Positions 52,561 through 61,865 of a stretch of 64,000 nt of DNA are shown here, piece after piece (position 1 is the stretch's first letter; each line of letters begins with the position of its first letter). The DNA lies in contig NZ_FNRI01000004.1 of assembly GCF_900107675.1 (NCBI RefSeq), positions 186,001 to 250,000 of the forward strand, written 5' to 3'. The stretch comes from Alistipes timonensis JC136. GTDB taxonomy: Bacteria; Bacteroidota; Bacteroidia; Bacteroidales; Rikenellaceae. The notes under the pieces are model-generated. The model saw only the letters and a program-made list of their open reading frames with translations, had not been told where the DNA came from and did not search any database. The position numbers and the translations under genes are program-made.

Positions 52561-53751
52561 TTACAGATTCACCTCGATTCGGGGATGGTCTTTTTCGGAG
52601 TGCCACATGTTCTCGACGGTGAAGCGGAGCGGTTTGTCCCGGCCTACGGTCGTCGTGATGGCTGAGAAAGGTTTGAGCACGACCGGATTCTGTCCCGGGA
52701 AGCGGAGGTAGTACTGTACCGAGGTGTTGTTCGTGAGGCTCACTGTACGTTGGCCGTTTTTCGGATCGGTGTAGAGTACCTTCGTTTTGACCGATGCCGC
52801 GAAAAGATCTTTCATCAGCTGTTCGTCGCCGGCAATCGTGTCGAACGAATAGGCCAGCGTGCGGTGCGCCTCGATCGCCTCGCGCAATGCCTCGGGCGAG
52901 TTGTCACGGGCGAAAATCAGCGTCATGTTGCGGCGGTGGCCCTGTATGCGGTAGGTTTCGGCCGCAGAGTCGTGGATGTCGGTGTTCGCCGAGACGAACA
53001 GCTTCCGGGTGTGTGCGCGTGCGATGGCCTTGGGGTAGAACTCCGCGCCGTTCATGATCTCGATGCCGTCGATCAGCCCTTCGCCGTAGGCTTTGACCTC
53101 GAATTCGGGGTGCTCGAGGCTCTTGCGCCGCCAGCCCGGGTGGTTGTGCATCACCAGCGCTCCCTGCGCTTTGGCGTTGCGGAGCGATTGCAGGGCGTCG
53201 ACGTCGTAAAGGGCGTTGTTGTCGGCGGTGAAAAGAGCGTTGTAGTGGCCGTAAGCGAGCGGTTCGCGGGTGATTTCAGCGCCCGGGATGATGGTTATGC
53301 CGTATTTCACGGCTGTCTCCTGTGCCAGCCTTACCGGGAGGTTCAGGTCGGTCTGGATGCCCCGTTCGTCGGCCGCTTTCCGGATGACGTTGTTGTTGAA
53401 GGCCTCGGTGCCTTCGGGGACGTAGCCTTTCAGGAAGTGCAGCATCTTGCCTTCGTGGCGGCGGTATTCGACGTGATCGGTGATCGCCAACACGTCCAGA
53501 CCGTCGTACCACGCTTCGCGCACGCGGAACTCGGGCGTGCAGTCGCCGTCCGAATAGATCGTGTGGGTGTGCAGGTCGGCTTTGTAGGCGGTGTAGCCGT
53601 TCACCTCGGGCAGCACGAATTCCATACGCTGCGGGGCGATGCGCTCGGTGTGGCGCGTGATGTCGGGATTGTGGGCGTCGGTATAGTAGCCCTGTGCGCT
53701 CACGGCGCATGTTGCCGTGAGGGCGATGATGAGAAGCAGCGGTTTTTTCAT
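52561..53751 (-). CDS. Exported PHP-domain phosphoesterase-like protein
   Basis: 396 residues from MKKPLLLIIAL with a signal peptide ending VSAQ (19). PHP metal motifs: DLHTHTIYSDGD, ITDHVEYR, GAEITR, MHNHPGW and SANTDIHD. The C-terminal region is a small beta-domain rich in Thr/Val. Such exported PHP proteins are common in Bacteroidota, and their phosphate-ester substrate is unknown. The longer frame upstream crosses the tpiA terminator and is rejected. Confidence 0.83.
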   Translation of the reverse strand: MKKPLLLIIALTATCAVSAQGYYTDAHNPDITRHTERIAPQRMEFVLPEVNGYTAYKADLHTHTIYSDGDCTPEFRVREAWYDGLDVLAITDHVEYRRHEGKMLHFLKGYVPEGTEAFNNNVIRKAADERGIQTDLNLPVRLAQETAVKYGITIIPGAEITREPLAYGHYNALFTADNNALYDVDALQSLRNAKAQGALVMHNHPGWRRKSLEHPEFEVKAYGEGLIDGIEIMNGAEFYPKAIARAHTRKLFVSANTDIHDSAAETYRIQGHRRNMTLIFARDNSPEALREAIEAHRTLAYSFDTIAGDEQLMKDLFAASVKTKVLYTDPKNGQRTVSLTNNTSVQYYLRFPGQNPVVLKPFSAITTTVGRDKPLRFTVENMWHSEKDHPRIEVNL

Positions 53752-53781
53752 GGGTTGGTAGTTTTCGGTTGGTATAAAACA

Positions 53782-53809
53782 AGAGAGGTCCTTAATGAAG
53801 GGCCTCTCT
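53782..53809 (-). terminator. tpiA terminator
   Basis: AGAGAGGTCCTT (53782-53793) pairs with AAGGGCCTCTCT (53798-53809) across an AATG loop, with one G-U pair on one strand. TTGTTTTA follows on the minus strand. It separates lysS-tpiA from the exported PHP gene. Confidence 0.85.
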
Positions 53810-53833
53810 CGGTGATTGTTCGCTGTCGCGGAA

Positions 53834-54592
53834 TTACTTCGAGAATCCCTTGCCGATGGCGAGGAAATCCTCGGCTTTGAGGGCTGCACCGCCGATCAGG
53901 CCGCCGTCGACATCCTCCTTGGCGAAGATCTCGGCTGCGTTCGAAGGCTTGCACGAACCGCCGTAGAGGATCGCCGTCTCCTGGGCTGCGGCGCCGAACT
54001 TGGCGGCCAACACCGTGCGGATGTAGGCGTGAATCTCCTGTGCCTGCTCGGCCGTTGCGGTCTTGCCGGTGCCGATGGCCCATACGGGCTCGTAGGCGAT
54101 CACCAGCTCCTTATACTGCTCTTCGGTGAGGTTGTAAACCACCTCCTCGATCTGGGCTTTCACCACGTCGAAGTGCTTGCCGGCCTCACGCTCTTCGAGG
54201 TTCTCGCCTACGCAGTAGATGGGAACCAGTCCGTTGGCATAAGCCTGCGCCATCTTCTTGTTGAGCGTTGCGGAGGTCTCGCCGTAATACTGGCGGCGCT
54301 CCGAGTGGCCGAGGATCACGTACTTGCAACCCAGTGCGGCGATCATCGACGCGGCGATTTCGCCCGTGTAGGCGCCTTTGGCCTCCGTTGCGCAGTCCTG
54401 TGCGCCGAGTGCGATGTCCGAACCCTTCAGGGCCTCGGCCACCATCGACAGATGGGTGAACGGCGGGCATACGATGAAGTTCACGCACGAGCAAACCTCT
54501 CCGCGGCCTGCTACGACGCCTTTGGCCAGTTCGACACCTTCGGCGGGAAGCGTGTTCATCTTCCAGTTGCCGGCAACAATTTTCTTTCTCAT
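53834..54592 (-). CDS. tpiA: Triosephosphate isomerase
   Basis: 252 residues. Interconverts DHAP and glyceraldehyde 3-phosphate. The active-site elements are NWKMN (Asn9, Lys11), the His in LGHSERR, the Glu in AYEPVWAIGTG and the phosphate loop YGGSC. It lies 23 bp after lysS and is likely co-transcribed. Confidence 0.97.
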   Translation of the reverse strand: MRKKIVAGNWKMNTLPAEGVELAKGVVAGRGEVCSCVNFIVCPPFTHLSMVAEALKGSDIALGAQDCATEAKGAYTGEIAASMIAALGCKYVILGHSERRQYYGETSATLNKKMAQAYANGLVPIYCVGENLEEREAGKHFDVVKAQIEEVVYNLTEEQYKELVIAYEPVWAIGTGKTATAEQAQEIHAYIRTVLAAKFGAAAQETAILYGGSCKPSNAAEIFAKEDVDGGLIGGAALKAEDFLAIGKGFSK

Positions 54593-54615
54593 TTTCCTGA
54601 ATGTTTTATAGTGAA

Positions 54616-56343
54616 TTAGTTCTCTTCAGTACACCATTTCTTTACCTCGTCGATCGAGGGGGCTTTCAGCCCGAGCTTGTTCTTCTTGTTGAACCCGCAC
54701 AGGTCGTTGAAGAATTTCCCGGGGGCGAGTTTTTTCAGCGACTCGACCGTCAGGTAGCCCATCTTCTGAATCACCGGAACCCACTCTTCGGGGACCCCGA
54801 TGGCGGTGTAGGCCTCCACGGGATCGCTCACGACCTTCTTCTCGGGGCGCATCTGGGGGAAGAACAGCACGTCCTGGATCGACGTCTGGTCGGTCATGAA
54901 CATCGTCAGGCGGTCGATGCCGATGCCCATTCCCGAGCAGGTCGGCATGCCGTATTCCAGCGCGCGCACGAAATCCATGTCGATGAACATTGCCTCGTCG
55001 TCGCCCTTTTCCGAGAGCCGCAGCTGCTCCTGGAAACGCTCCAACTGGTCGATCGGGTCATTCAGCTCGGAGTAGGCGTTGCAGAGTTCCTTGCCGTTGA
55101 CGAACAATTCGAAACGCTCCGTCAGGTCGGGATTCGAACGGTGGCGCTTGCAAAGCGGCGACATCTCGCGCGGATAGTCCGTGATGAAGGTGGGCTGGAT
55201 GAGCTCCTCCTCGCAGTACTGCCCGAAGATGGCGTCGATCAGCTTGCCCTTGCCGTAGGTCTCGTCGACCTCGACGTTGAGCTGCTTGCAGGCTTCGCGC
55301 AGCTCCTCTTCCGAGCGGCCCGTGATGTCGTAACCGGTCTTTTCGCGGATGGCGTCGGTCATCGTCAGGCGGCGGAACGGGGCTTTGAACGAGACCGCCT
55401 TGCCGTCGATCGTCAGCTCCGTGGTGCCGTTCACGGCCACGGCCACCCGTTCGAGCATCTGCTCGGTGAACTCCATCATCCAGAGGTAGTCCTTGTAGGC
55501 CACGTAGATCTCCATGCACGTAAACTCGGGGTTGTGCGTGCGGTCCATGCCCTCGTTGCGGAAGTTCTTGCCGAACTCGTACACGCCGTCGAATCCGCCG
55601 ACGATCAGCTTTTTAAGGTAGAGCTCCGTGGCGATGCGCAGGTAGAGGTCGATATCGAGCGAGTTGTGGTGCGTGATGAACGGACGCGCCGAGGCGCCGC
55701 CCGGAATGGGTTGCAGGATCGGGGTCTCGACTTCGATATAGCCTTTCGAATTGAAAAATTCACGCATCGTGGCCATGATTTTGGCGCGGCGGACGAACGT
55801 ATCTTTGACCTGCGGGTTGACAATCAGGTCGAGATACCGCTGGCGGTAGCGCACCTCGGGATCGGTGAAGGCGTCGAACGTCCTGCCGTCCTTCTCTTTG
55901 ACGACGGGCAGCGGGCGGATCGACTTCGACAGCACGGTGAAACGGCGGCAGTGCACCGACAGTTCGCCGGTGTTGGTGAGGAACGCGAAGCCCTCGACGC
56001 CCACGAAGTCGCCGATGTCGAGCAGTTTTTTGAAGACCGTGTTGTAGAGCGTCGGATCGCCTTCGGGGCAGATGTCGTCGCGGCGGATGTAGACCTGAAT
56101 ACGGCCCGTGTGGTCCTGCAGTTCGAAGAACGAGGCGCTGCCCATGATGCGGCGCGACATGATGCGTCCGGCGATGCGCACCTCCTGGAAATTCTTTTTG
56201 GCGTCGTCGTAGTTGTCGGCGATCTCGCGCGCCGTGGCCGTCACCTCGTAGCGGGCTGCGGGGTAGGGTTCGATGCCCAATTCACGGAGCGCCGTGAGCG
56301 ACTGTCTGCGAAGCTGTTCCTGTTCGCTGAGTTCGAGTGCCAT
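54616..56343 (-). CDS. lysS: Lysyl-tRNA synthetase (class II)
   Basis: 575 residues from MALELSEQEQLRRQ. The N-terminal OB-fold (VRIAGRIMSRRIMG) binds the anticodon. Class II motifs follow: motif 1 with a proline, motif 2 FRNEGMDRTHNPEFT and motif 3 GMGIGIDRL. The C-terminal extension beyond motif 3 (about 60 residues) is characteristic of Bacteroidota LysRS. The 26 upstream in-frame residues span the promoter and are rejected. Confidence 0.97.
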   Translation of the reverse strand: MALELSEQEQLRRQSLTALRELGIEPYPAARYEVTATAREIADNYDDAKKNFQEVRIAGRIMSRRIMGSASFFELQDHTGRIQVYIRRDDICPEGDPTLYNTVFKKLLDIGDFVGVEGFAFLTNTGELSVHCRRFTVLSKSIRPLPVVKEKDGRTFDAFTDPEVRYRQRYLDLIVNPQVKDTFVRRAKIMATMREFFNSKGYIEVETPILQPIPGGASARPFITHHNSLDIDLYLRIATELYLKKLIVGGFDGVYEFGKNFRNEGMDRTHNPEFTCMEIYVAYKDYLWMMEFTEQMLERVAVAVNGTTELTIDGKAVSFKAPFRRLTMTDAIREKTGYDITGRSEEELREACKQLNVEVDETYGKGKLIDAIFGQYCEEELIQPTFITDYPREMSPLCKRHRSNPDLTERFELFVNGKELCNAYSELNDPIDQLERFQEQLRLSEKGDDEAMFIDMDFVRALEYGMPTCSGMGIGIDRLTMFMTDQTSIQDVLFFPQMRPEKKVVSDPVEAYTAIGVPEEWVPVIQKMGYLTVESLKKLAPGKFFNDLCGFNKKNKLGLKAPSIDEVKKWCTEEN

Positions 56344-56378
56344 ATCGTATGTTTTTGATGTTTTCTCGTGTAACCCTG

Positions 56379-56409
56379 CAAAATTAGTGAAAAATAGGCA
56401 AATTAGCAA
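56379..56409 (-). promoter_or_regulatory. lysS-tpiA promoter
   Basis: Minus strand: TTG (56409-56407), 20 bp, TAATTTTG (56386-56379), about 35 bp before the lysS ATG. Divergent to the endonuclease promoter. Confidence 0.7.
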
Positions 56410-56467
56410 CTGTTTCCGCATTCTGCCTCATCATCCCGGGACGGGTTTCGAAAAAGGACGTATGATA

Positions 56468-56498
56468 TTTGTTTATTTCCGGTTTATGACTAATTTTG
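56468..56498 (+). promoter_or_regulatory. Endonuclease gene promoter
   Basis: TTTG (56468-56471), exactly 19 bp, then TAATTTTG (56491-56498). A perfect consensus match; the ATG is 28 bp further on. Confidence 0.85.
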
Positions 56499-56526
56499 TT
56501 AAACTTGTCTAATTTAAATCCGGACT

Positions 56527-58074
56527 ATGAAACAACTCGACTCCTTTCTGCGCTGCATGCTGAAATACCCTCCCCCGCGGGTTTCGGGGATTCTTTTAGC
56601 CTGCCTGCTTCTGTTCGCCTCCTGCGGCGGTGACGACTCCTCGGACGAATCCTATGCCGCCATCGAATCCGGGTCTTTCACTTTCGATGAGACCGACGAC
56701 GCCAACAATGCGGTCCGTGTGATGGCCAACGGTGCGTGGCAGGTCTACTGGGAACCTGCCTCGGCGGCCGTGACGGCCGATCCTTCGTCGGGCGTCGGCA
56801 ACGGAACCTTCCGGGTGAAGGAGATGCCCCGGGGAACGTCCGTCAAAATCGGGGTGCGCACCGCTTCGGGCAAGGTCTCCGGCAAGACCATCACCGTGAC
56901 CCGTGCCGCGGCTCCTGCCGAAGTGACGCTCTCGCTCGCTCCCGCGGAGCTGCGCTTCAACCCTGCGGGCGCTAACCGCATCACGGTAACTTCCAACGCT
57001 TCGTGGAGCGCGTCGTGTCCCAATTCCGCATTGAAATTCGCGCCGGCATCCGGCACGGGCGACGGCACGATCACCGTTACGGCTGCACCCGAAGGGGTGC
57101 GCTGCACGCTCACCGTCACGGCGGGCGAAGGCGCCGGGGCCAAGACGCAGCGTGTGGAGATCACCTGCGCCGGTACGGCCGGATACCGCTGGGCCGAACT
57201 TCCTGCGACGCCCGCCGACATGACCGGCAAGAAAATCCACACGTTCTGGGCCTCGACCGTGACCACCAAACAATATTTGCGCAATTATACGTATTGCTAC
57301 GATACGCAGCGTCATTGCCCGTTGTGGATCGCCCATCCGCAGCACGCCTGCTATCAGGAGGGCGGCACTACGCGCCCTGCTACGGACCCGTGGGCGCGCG
57401 ATCCTTCGATGACCGAGACGGAGCAGGCGATCATCTATCCGTTGGCGGTGAACAACAACCGGGCGATGTCGCTTTACTCTGAGAGCATCGACAAGCAATG
57501 GATTCGCGGGCACATGCTGGCGTCGAGTTACCGGGGATGCGGCGACAAGAACAATCCGGCGGAGATCAATACGCAGACTTTCTATCCCGGTAATATCTCG
57601 CCGCAGGGCCGCACGGCTTTCGACAAGGTGTGGGGTGATGCCGAGAAGCGGATATTGGATAGATATGTCTGCTCCGATACGCTTTACTGTGTTTCGGGAG
57701 CCTATTTCGAGAACGATGACATGGTTGCCCGCGATGCGAGTTGCTGGAATGGTTCTGGCGATACGCGGGTGCGTTACTATGTGCCCGGATACTCGAAAGA
57801 GTGCATCGTGCCTACCCATTATTACAAATTGTTGTTGCGCACCCGCAGCGGCAACCTCAGAAAGCCGATTCAGGAGTGTGCAGCTTCGGAACTGAAGGCT
57901 GTGGGCTTCTGGTTCGAACATGCCGATCAGATCGGCGGTTCTTCGTCGCCGACGCTCGATAAGAGCTATCTGCGCTCGGTGAAAGAGATCGAGGAGAAGA
58001 CCGGGTTCACCTTCTTCCCGGATGTGGACGAGAGTGTCAAAGCCTCCTGCAATCCCGCCGATTGGGGATTCTGA
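56527..58074 (+). CDS. Surface lipoprotein: BACON-like repeats plus DNA/RNA non-specific endonuclease
   Basis: 515 residues. Lipobox FASC (Cys33) after an unusually long N-terminus. Two BACON-like beta-sandwiches (about 45-125 and 132-215; each with a W-x(2)-Y/S strand and a TVTR/TVTA-type ending). Then a NUC (bba-Me finger) domain: RGHM with catalytic His329, NTQTFYPGN with metal ligand Asn356, and a CaaxYYV-like middle. The usual first Asp of DRGH is Ile326. It probably degrades extracellular DNA for nucleotides or defence. Disulfide-capable cysteines are abundant. Confidence 0.88.
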   Translation: MKQLDSFLRCMLKYPPPRVSGILLACLLLFASCGGDDSSDESYAAIESGSFTFDETDDANNAVRVMANGAWQVYWEPASAAVTADPSSGVGNGTFRVKEMPRGTSVKIGVRTASGKVSGKTITVTRAAAPAEVTLSLAPAELRFNPAGANRITVTSNASWSASCPNSALKFAPASGTGDGTITVTAAPEGVRCTLTVTAGEGAGAKTQRVEITCAGTAGYRWAELPATPADMTGKKIHTFWASTVTTKQYLRNYTYCYDTQRHCPLWIAHPQHACYQEGGTTRPATDPWARDPSMTETEQAIIYPLAVNNNRAMSLYSESIDKQWIRGHMLASSYRGCGDKNNPAEINTQTFYPGNISPQGRTAFDKVWGDAEKRILDRYVCSDTLYCVSGAYFENDDMVARDASCWNGSGDTRVRYYVPGYSKECIVPTHYYKLLLRTRSGNLRKPIQECAASELKAVGFWFEHADQIGGSSSPTLDKSYLRSVKEIEEKTGFTFFPDVDESVKASCNPADWGF

Positions 58075-58091
58075 CCCGGTCGGCGAAAACG

Positions 58092-58122
58092 AAAAGGAGC
58101 TGCTATTGCAGCTCCTTTTTTT
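58092..58122. terminator. Bidirectional terminator overlapping the PAP2 stop
   Basis: AAAAGGAGCTGC and GCAGCTCCTTTT flank a TATT loop, with TTTTTTT on the plus strand and a T-rich tract on the minus. It covers the last codons and stop of the convergent PAP2 gene (58103 onward). Confidence 0.9.
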
Positions 58123-58747
58123 GGGTGAGTTTCCGGTAGGCCTGATAAGCGGCCCATCCCAGTATCGCCCCGACGAGCGTGCCCCACACGAGGTCCATCG
58201 GGAAATGTTTGCCCAGGTAGATGCGCGAATAGCAGATCAGTACGGTGCAGAAGAGCATCAGCGCCGTGAACCACCGCCGCCGGATCACCGAGGCCGACAG
58301 CACGGCCAGCGCGACGATCGTAGCCGCATGGGCCGAGACGGTTCCGAAACGGCCGCTCACGGCCTCGACCGGGACGTGCACGGTCCAGTTACCGGGCGTG
58401 CCGGCCATGCGCAGCGCCCGCAGCGAGTCGGGGGCGATGTCCAGCCCTTCGAGCGAGGGGGTGAACATCGGCCGCCAGCGCGGTTCGAAGCCCGGCAGCA
58501 GGTCACCCAGCACTCCGTTGCCTTTGAATATGCCCGAAACCATGTCCGAGAGGGCCAGCGCCGCGATCATCAGCACCGTGAAAACGATGACGTTGCGCCA
58601 TCCGCCGCGCCGCCAGACGAGCCAGAGAATCAGCGCATAGAGCGGAAGCCACATCGCCGTGCCCGAGACGGTCAGCATCAGGCGGTCCACGACGGGGCCG
58701 CCGTCGAAATTCAGGCCGAGAAACAGTTGATGGTCAAAGTCGTACAT
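58103..58747 (-). CDS. PAP2-family membrane phosphatase
   Basis: 214 residues with five or six helices. PAP2 signature in three parts: RWRP, then VSAH in place of the usual PSGH, and SRIYLGKHFPMD (SRx5Hx3D). Family members remove phosphate from lipids such as undecaprenyl pyrophosphate or lipid A. It is the last gene of the five-gene minus operon. Its final codons lie in the shared terminator. Confidence 0.88.
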   Translation of the reverse strand: MYDFDHQLFLGLNFDGGPVVDRLMLTVSGTAMWLPLYALILWLVWRRGGWRNVIVFTVLMIAALALSDMVSGIFKGNGVLGDLLPGFEPRWRPMFTPSLEGLDIAPDSLRALRMAGTPGNWTVHVPVEAVSGRFGTVSAHAATIVALAVLSASVIRRRWFTALMLFCTVLICYSRIYLGKHFPMDLVWGTLVGAILGWAAYQAYRKLTQKKELQ

Positions 58748-58754
58748 CGCTTGC

Positions 58755-60260
58755 CTAAAATTGGAAGTAGATAAAGGGCTGTATGTCGCTGGATTTGATC
58801 TGCATGACGCACCAGATCATCGCTGCGGCCATCACGACCTGCAGCACCAGCGACGCATGGACCACGATCCTTTGTGCCAGGGCGTCCACCCGGCCCGGGA
58901 GCAGGTGGAGGATATATCCCGCGGCGATCAGCGCAAAGGCCGCGGCATAGCCCGTCAAAACCTGCGGGATCATCGCGGCGTTGAAATTCTCGAAAATCTG
59001 GTGCAGCATCAGCGAAACCGTCTGCATCGACTCGGCGCGGAACATCAGCCACCCGAAGCAGACGATATTGAACGTGAGGAAGATGCCTGCCGCACGGCTC
59101 CACCAGTGCATCTGGGCCCCGGAAGCCTTGGCGCCCGGGACGACCGACATCCACAGCTTGTGCAGGGCCAGGGCCGTGCCGTGCAGGCCGCCCCAGAGGA
59201 TGAAGCGCACCGCCGCGCCGTGCCACAGTCCGCCCAGCAGCATCGTCAGTAGCAGGTTGCCGTAGGTCCGCAGGCGGCCTTTGCGGTTGCCGCCCAGCGA
59301 GATGTAGAGGTAGTCGCGCAGCCACGACGAGAGCGAGATATGCCACCGCCGCCAGAATTCGGTGATCGTCGCCGATTTGTAGGGGGCGTCGAAGTTCTTC
59401 GGGAAGCGGAATCCCAGCAGCAGGGCGATTCCGATGGCCATGTCGGAGTAACCCGAGAAATCGCAGTAGATTTGCAGCGCATAGCCGTAAATACCCATCA
59501 GGCACTCGAATCCGGAGTAGAGCAGCGGTTCGTCGAAGATGCGGTCGACGAAGTTAAGCGAAATGTAGTCCGAGATGATCGCTTTTTTGAACAGGCCCGT
59601 GAGGATCAGGAAGACCCCCGTGCCGAACATCTCGCGGGTGACGACGATCGGATTCTGCCGGATTTGCGGAATGAAGTCCCGGGCCCGGACGATCGGGCCG
59701 GCCACTAACTGCGGAAAGAACGACAGGTAAAAGAGATAGTCGAACCAGTTGGACAAGGGTTTCAGCTGACCGCGGTAAATGTCGATGGTGTAGCTCATCG
59801 ACTGGAAGACGAAGAACGAGATGCCGACCGGCAGAAAGATGTTCTGGAATTGCAGGAATCCCTGTCCGAACAACTGGTTGGAGATGTCGATGAAGAAATT
59901 GGTGTATTTGAAATAGCCGAGCATGCCGAGGTTGACGGCGACGCTCAGTACCACCAGCCAGCGTTTCAGGCCTTTGAAACGGGCCCGGTAGATGCCCTGC
60001 GCGATCAGGAAATCGCTCGCTGCGGCGAAGATGAGCAGCAGGAAATAAATGCCGCTCGACTTGTAGTAGAAGTAGAGCGAGAAGGCGATGACATAGACGA
60101 TACGGGCCGTCGGCGCACGGCGGAAAGCGCTGTATATGAGCAGAAACCCCGCAAAAAGGAAGAGGAACAGCCCGCTGCTGAAAATCAGCGGCGACGAAGC
60201 GTCGTAGGCCAGCAACGCCTGCACCTTGTCCCAGAATCCGTCTGTCGCGGGGAGTGTCAT
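58755..60260 (-). CDS. MBOAT-family O-acyltransferase (AlgI-like)
   Basis: 501 residues with about 10-12 helices. Conserved histidines are His307 in RRWHISLSSWLRDYLYI and His347 in GGLWHGAA. It would transport acyl groups across the inner membrane for O-acylation of a surface polymer. The start overlaps the SGNH gene stop by 4 bp. The MBOAT/SGNH pairing matches AlgI-AlgX/J and DltB-type systems, but no polymerase gene is present. Confidence 0.93.
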   Translation of the reverse strand: MTLPATDGFWDKVQALLAYDASSPLIFSSGLFLFLFAGFLLIYSAFRRAPTARIVYVIAFSLYFYYKSSGIYFLLLIFAAASDFLIAQGIYRARFKGLKRWLVVLSVAVNLGMLGYFKYTNFFIDISNQLFGQGFLQFQNIFLPVGISFFVFQSMSYTIDIYRGQLKPLSNWFDYLFYLSFFPQLVAGPIVRARDFIPQIRQNPIVVTREMFGTGVFLILTGLFKKAIISDYISLNFVDRIFDEPLLYSGFECLMGIYGYALQIYCDFSGYSDMAIGIALLLGFRFPKNFDAPYKSATITEFWRRWHISLSSWLRDYLYISLGGNRKGRLRTYGNLLLTMLLGGLWHGAAVRFILWGGLHGTALALHKLWMSVVPGAKASGAQMHWWSRAAGIFLTFNIVCFGWLMFRAESMQTVSLMLHQIFENFNAAMIPQVLTGYAAAFALIAAGYILHLLPGRVDALAQRIVVHASLVLQVVMAAAMIWCVMQIKSSDIQPFIYFQF

Positions 60261-61858
60261 CGTGTCGGTGTGTTAAGCGGTTGGGAGGCGACGGCCGGCA
60301 GCAGCCTGCGCTCGATGCGCGCCGTTTGCAGGGAGTCCAGCACTGCGGCTTCGGCCTGCCGGCGCAGCTCTGCGGCCCGCTGTTCGGCATGGAGCGCGCA
60401 GGCCTCGGCGTTGAGGGCGTCGAACAGCGCCCACGCCACGCGGCGTCCTCCGGCGTAGTTGATGTGGGTGTAGTCCTTCCCGGCCCAGCCGTTCTTTACG
60501 AACTGCTCCATGCCCCCTTGTGCGCGCATGGCGTCGCACGTGGGCCAGAAGGCCGCGCCCGTGTTCCGGGCCGCCTGGCGCTGGAAGTCGAGCATGTAAG
60601 GGATGGCGTCCATCGGTTCGAAACCCGCGTCGGTCTTCGTCGAGCGGTCGCTGACGCCCAGCACCAGCACCGCGGCGTCGGGGAAACAGCTCCGGACGAA
60701 GGCGACCATCTTTTCGATCTGCGCCGCATAGTTGGTGTAGCTCTTTACGCCCGACTGCATGATGTTGAGCCCGTATTGGAGGATCACCAGGTCGTAACCC
60801 GTGAGGGCGTTGATCTGGGCGTTGACCGACGGGTTGGTCCAGAACATCGCCTGGCCGTTGTTGCTGCGCACCGAGTAGTTGTCGACGACGACTCCGCCGC
60901 CTTCGAAGACCGCGCCGTAGCCGATGAATCCCTCCGTGCCGGAGAGCACTTTGAAGGTGAGCGAGCGGATGTGCGGGGCCGAGATCTCGATCTGGCGCAC
61001 GGCGTTGTCGCCCGAGATGTCGAACTCGCGGCGTTCCGTGTCGTTGAGCGTCACCTCGACGCGGCTGTCGCGGGGCGAGAGGAAGAAGATGCGCGCTCCG
61101 TTGCACGAGTCGAGCAGTTTGCGGTAGTCGGTGTTCTCCCAGCGGGTCGATGCGCCCGCCGTGGGTTGGCAGACCCAGCCCGAGACATAGAAATTCCCGC
61201 GCAGATTGGCCGGGGCGCTCTTGCGCTGCATGATGTTGTAGGCTGTCCAGCCTTTCGACTGGGTTTTGATCGTGCGCCGGAAGGCCGTCAGCGGCGAGGC
61301 CATCGGGGCGAATCCCGCGCCGCCGCCGGGCCGTCTCCCGAAGGCCGTCTGGAGCCGTTCGCGCAGGTCGGCGGTGAGGATGTCTCCCTCGACGAACGAG
61401 TCGCCGAGGAAGGCGATGCGCACCGGACGCCGGGCGTTGAGCAGCGTGTCGCAGAAGGCGCGGATACGACCGCTGTCGCTGTAATCCTCGATCGGGACGG
61501 GCGTCGCGGTGAAGCGCGCCGAGTCGGGCTCGGGCCGTTGGCCGCGGAGGCTGTCCTGAGGGATGAGCCATGTGTAGGTGGTCTGCGCCTCGCGCGGGGC
61601 GGTGTCTGCCTCGATGCGTTCGGCGACGGCTTCGAGGTCGACGTGGAAATCCTCCTCGTCGAAAAGGACGGGTTCGGCGACCGGTTCGGCCGCTGCCGCA
61701 TCGTCGAAGGCGAGGACATCCGAGAGGATGTTGGCACGGCGCAGTTTGACGCCTCCGACGCTCTGCGGGGGAATGAAGCCCACGGCCACGAGCACTGCGA
61801 TAAGCGCCGCGGTAGCCAGCCAGCTGCGGTGGGTGTAGTCTTTTTCGGGGGAGTTCAT
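60257..61858 (-). CDS. SGNH-hydrolase family protein, O-acyltransferase partner
   Basis: 533 residues. One N-terminal helix (about 14-30) anchors it to the membrane. The GDSF block at 152-155 contains nucleophile Ser154, a Gly/Asn region follows, and the catalytic pair is DYTH (Asp462, His465). The region between carries a carbohydrate-binding-like beta-sandwich (about 270-370). It resembles AlgX/AlgJ-type acetyltransferases that hand acetyl from the MBOAT partner to sugar. It lies 7 bp after the YugP-type gene. Confidence 0.9.
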   Translation of the reverse strand: MNSPEKDYTHRSWLATAALIAVLVAVGFIPPQSVGGVKLRRANILSDVLAFDDAAAAEPVAEPVLFDEEDFHVDLEAVAERIEADTAPREAQTTYTWLIPQDSLRGQRPEPDSARFTATPVPIEDYSDSGRIRAFCDTLLNARRPVRIAFLGDSFVEGDILTADLRERLQTAFGRRPGGGAGFAPMASPLTAFRRTIKTQSKGWTAYNIMQRKSAPANLRGNFYVSGWVCQPTAGASTRWENTDYRKLLDSCNGARIFFLSPRDSRVEVTLNDTERREFDISGDNAVRQIEISAPHIRSLTFKVLSGTEGFIGYGAVFEGGGVVVDNYSVRSNNGQAMFWTNPSVNAQINALTGYDLVILQYGLNIMQSGVKSYTNYAAQIEKMVAFVRSCFPDAAVLVLGVSDRSTKTDAGFEPMDAIPYMLDFQRQAARNTGAAFWPTCDAMRAQGGMEQFVKNGWAGKDYTHINYAGGRRVAWALFDALNAEACALHAEQRAAELRRQAEAAVLDSLQTARIERRLLPAVASQPLNTPTR

Positions 61859-61865
61859 TGCCGGT

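Noticed and set aside
52423..52606. N-terminal extension of the MaoC gene
   Set aside because: It crosses a -7 box and the neighbouring terminator; MSRLIINN is the family-like start.
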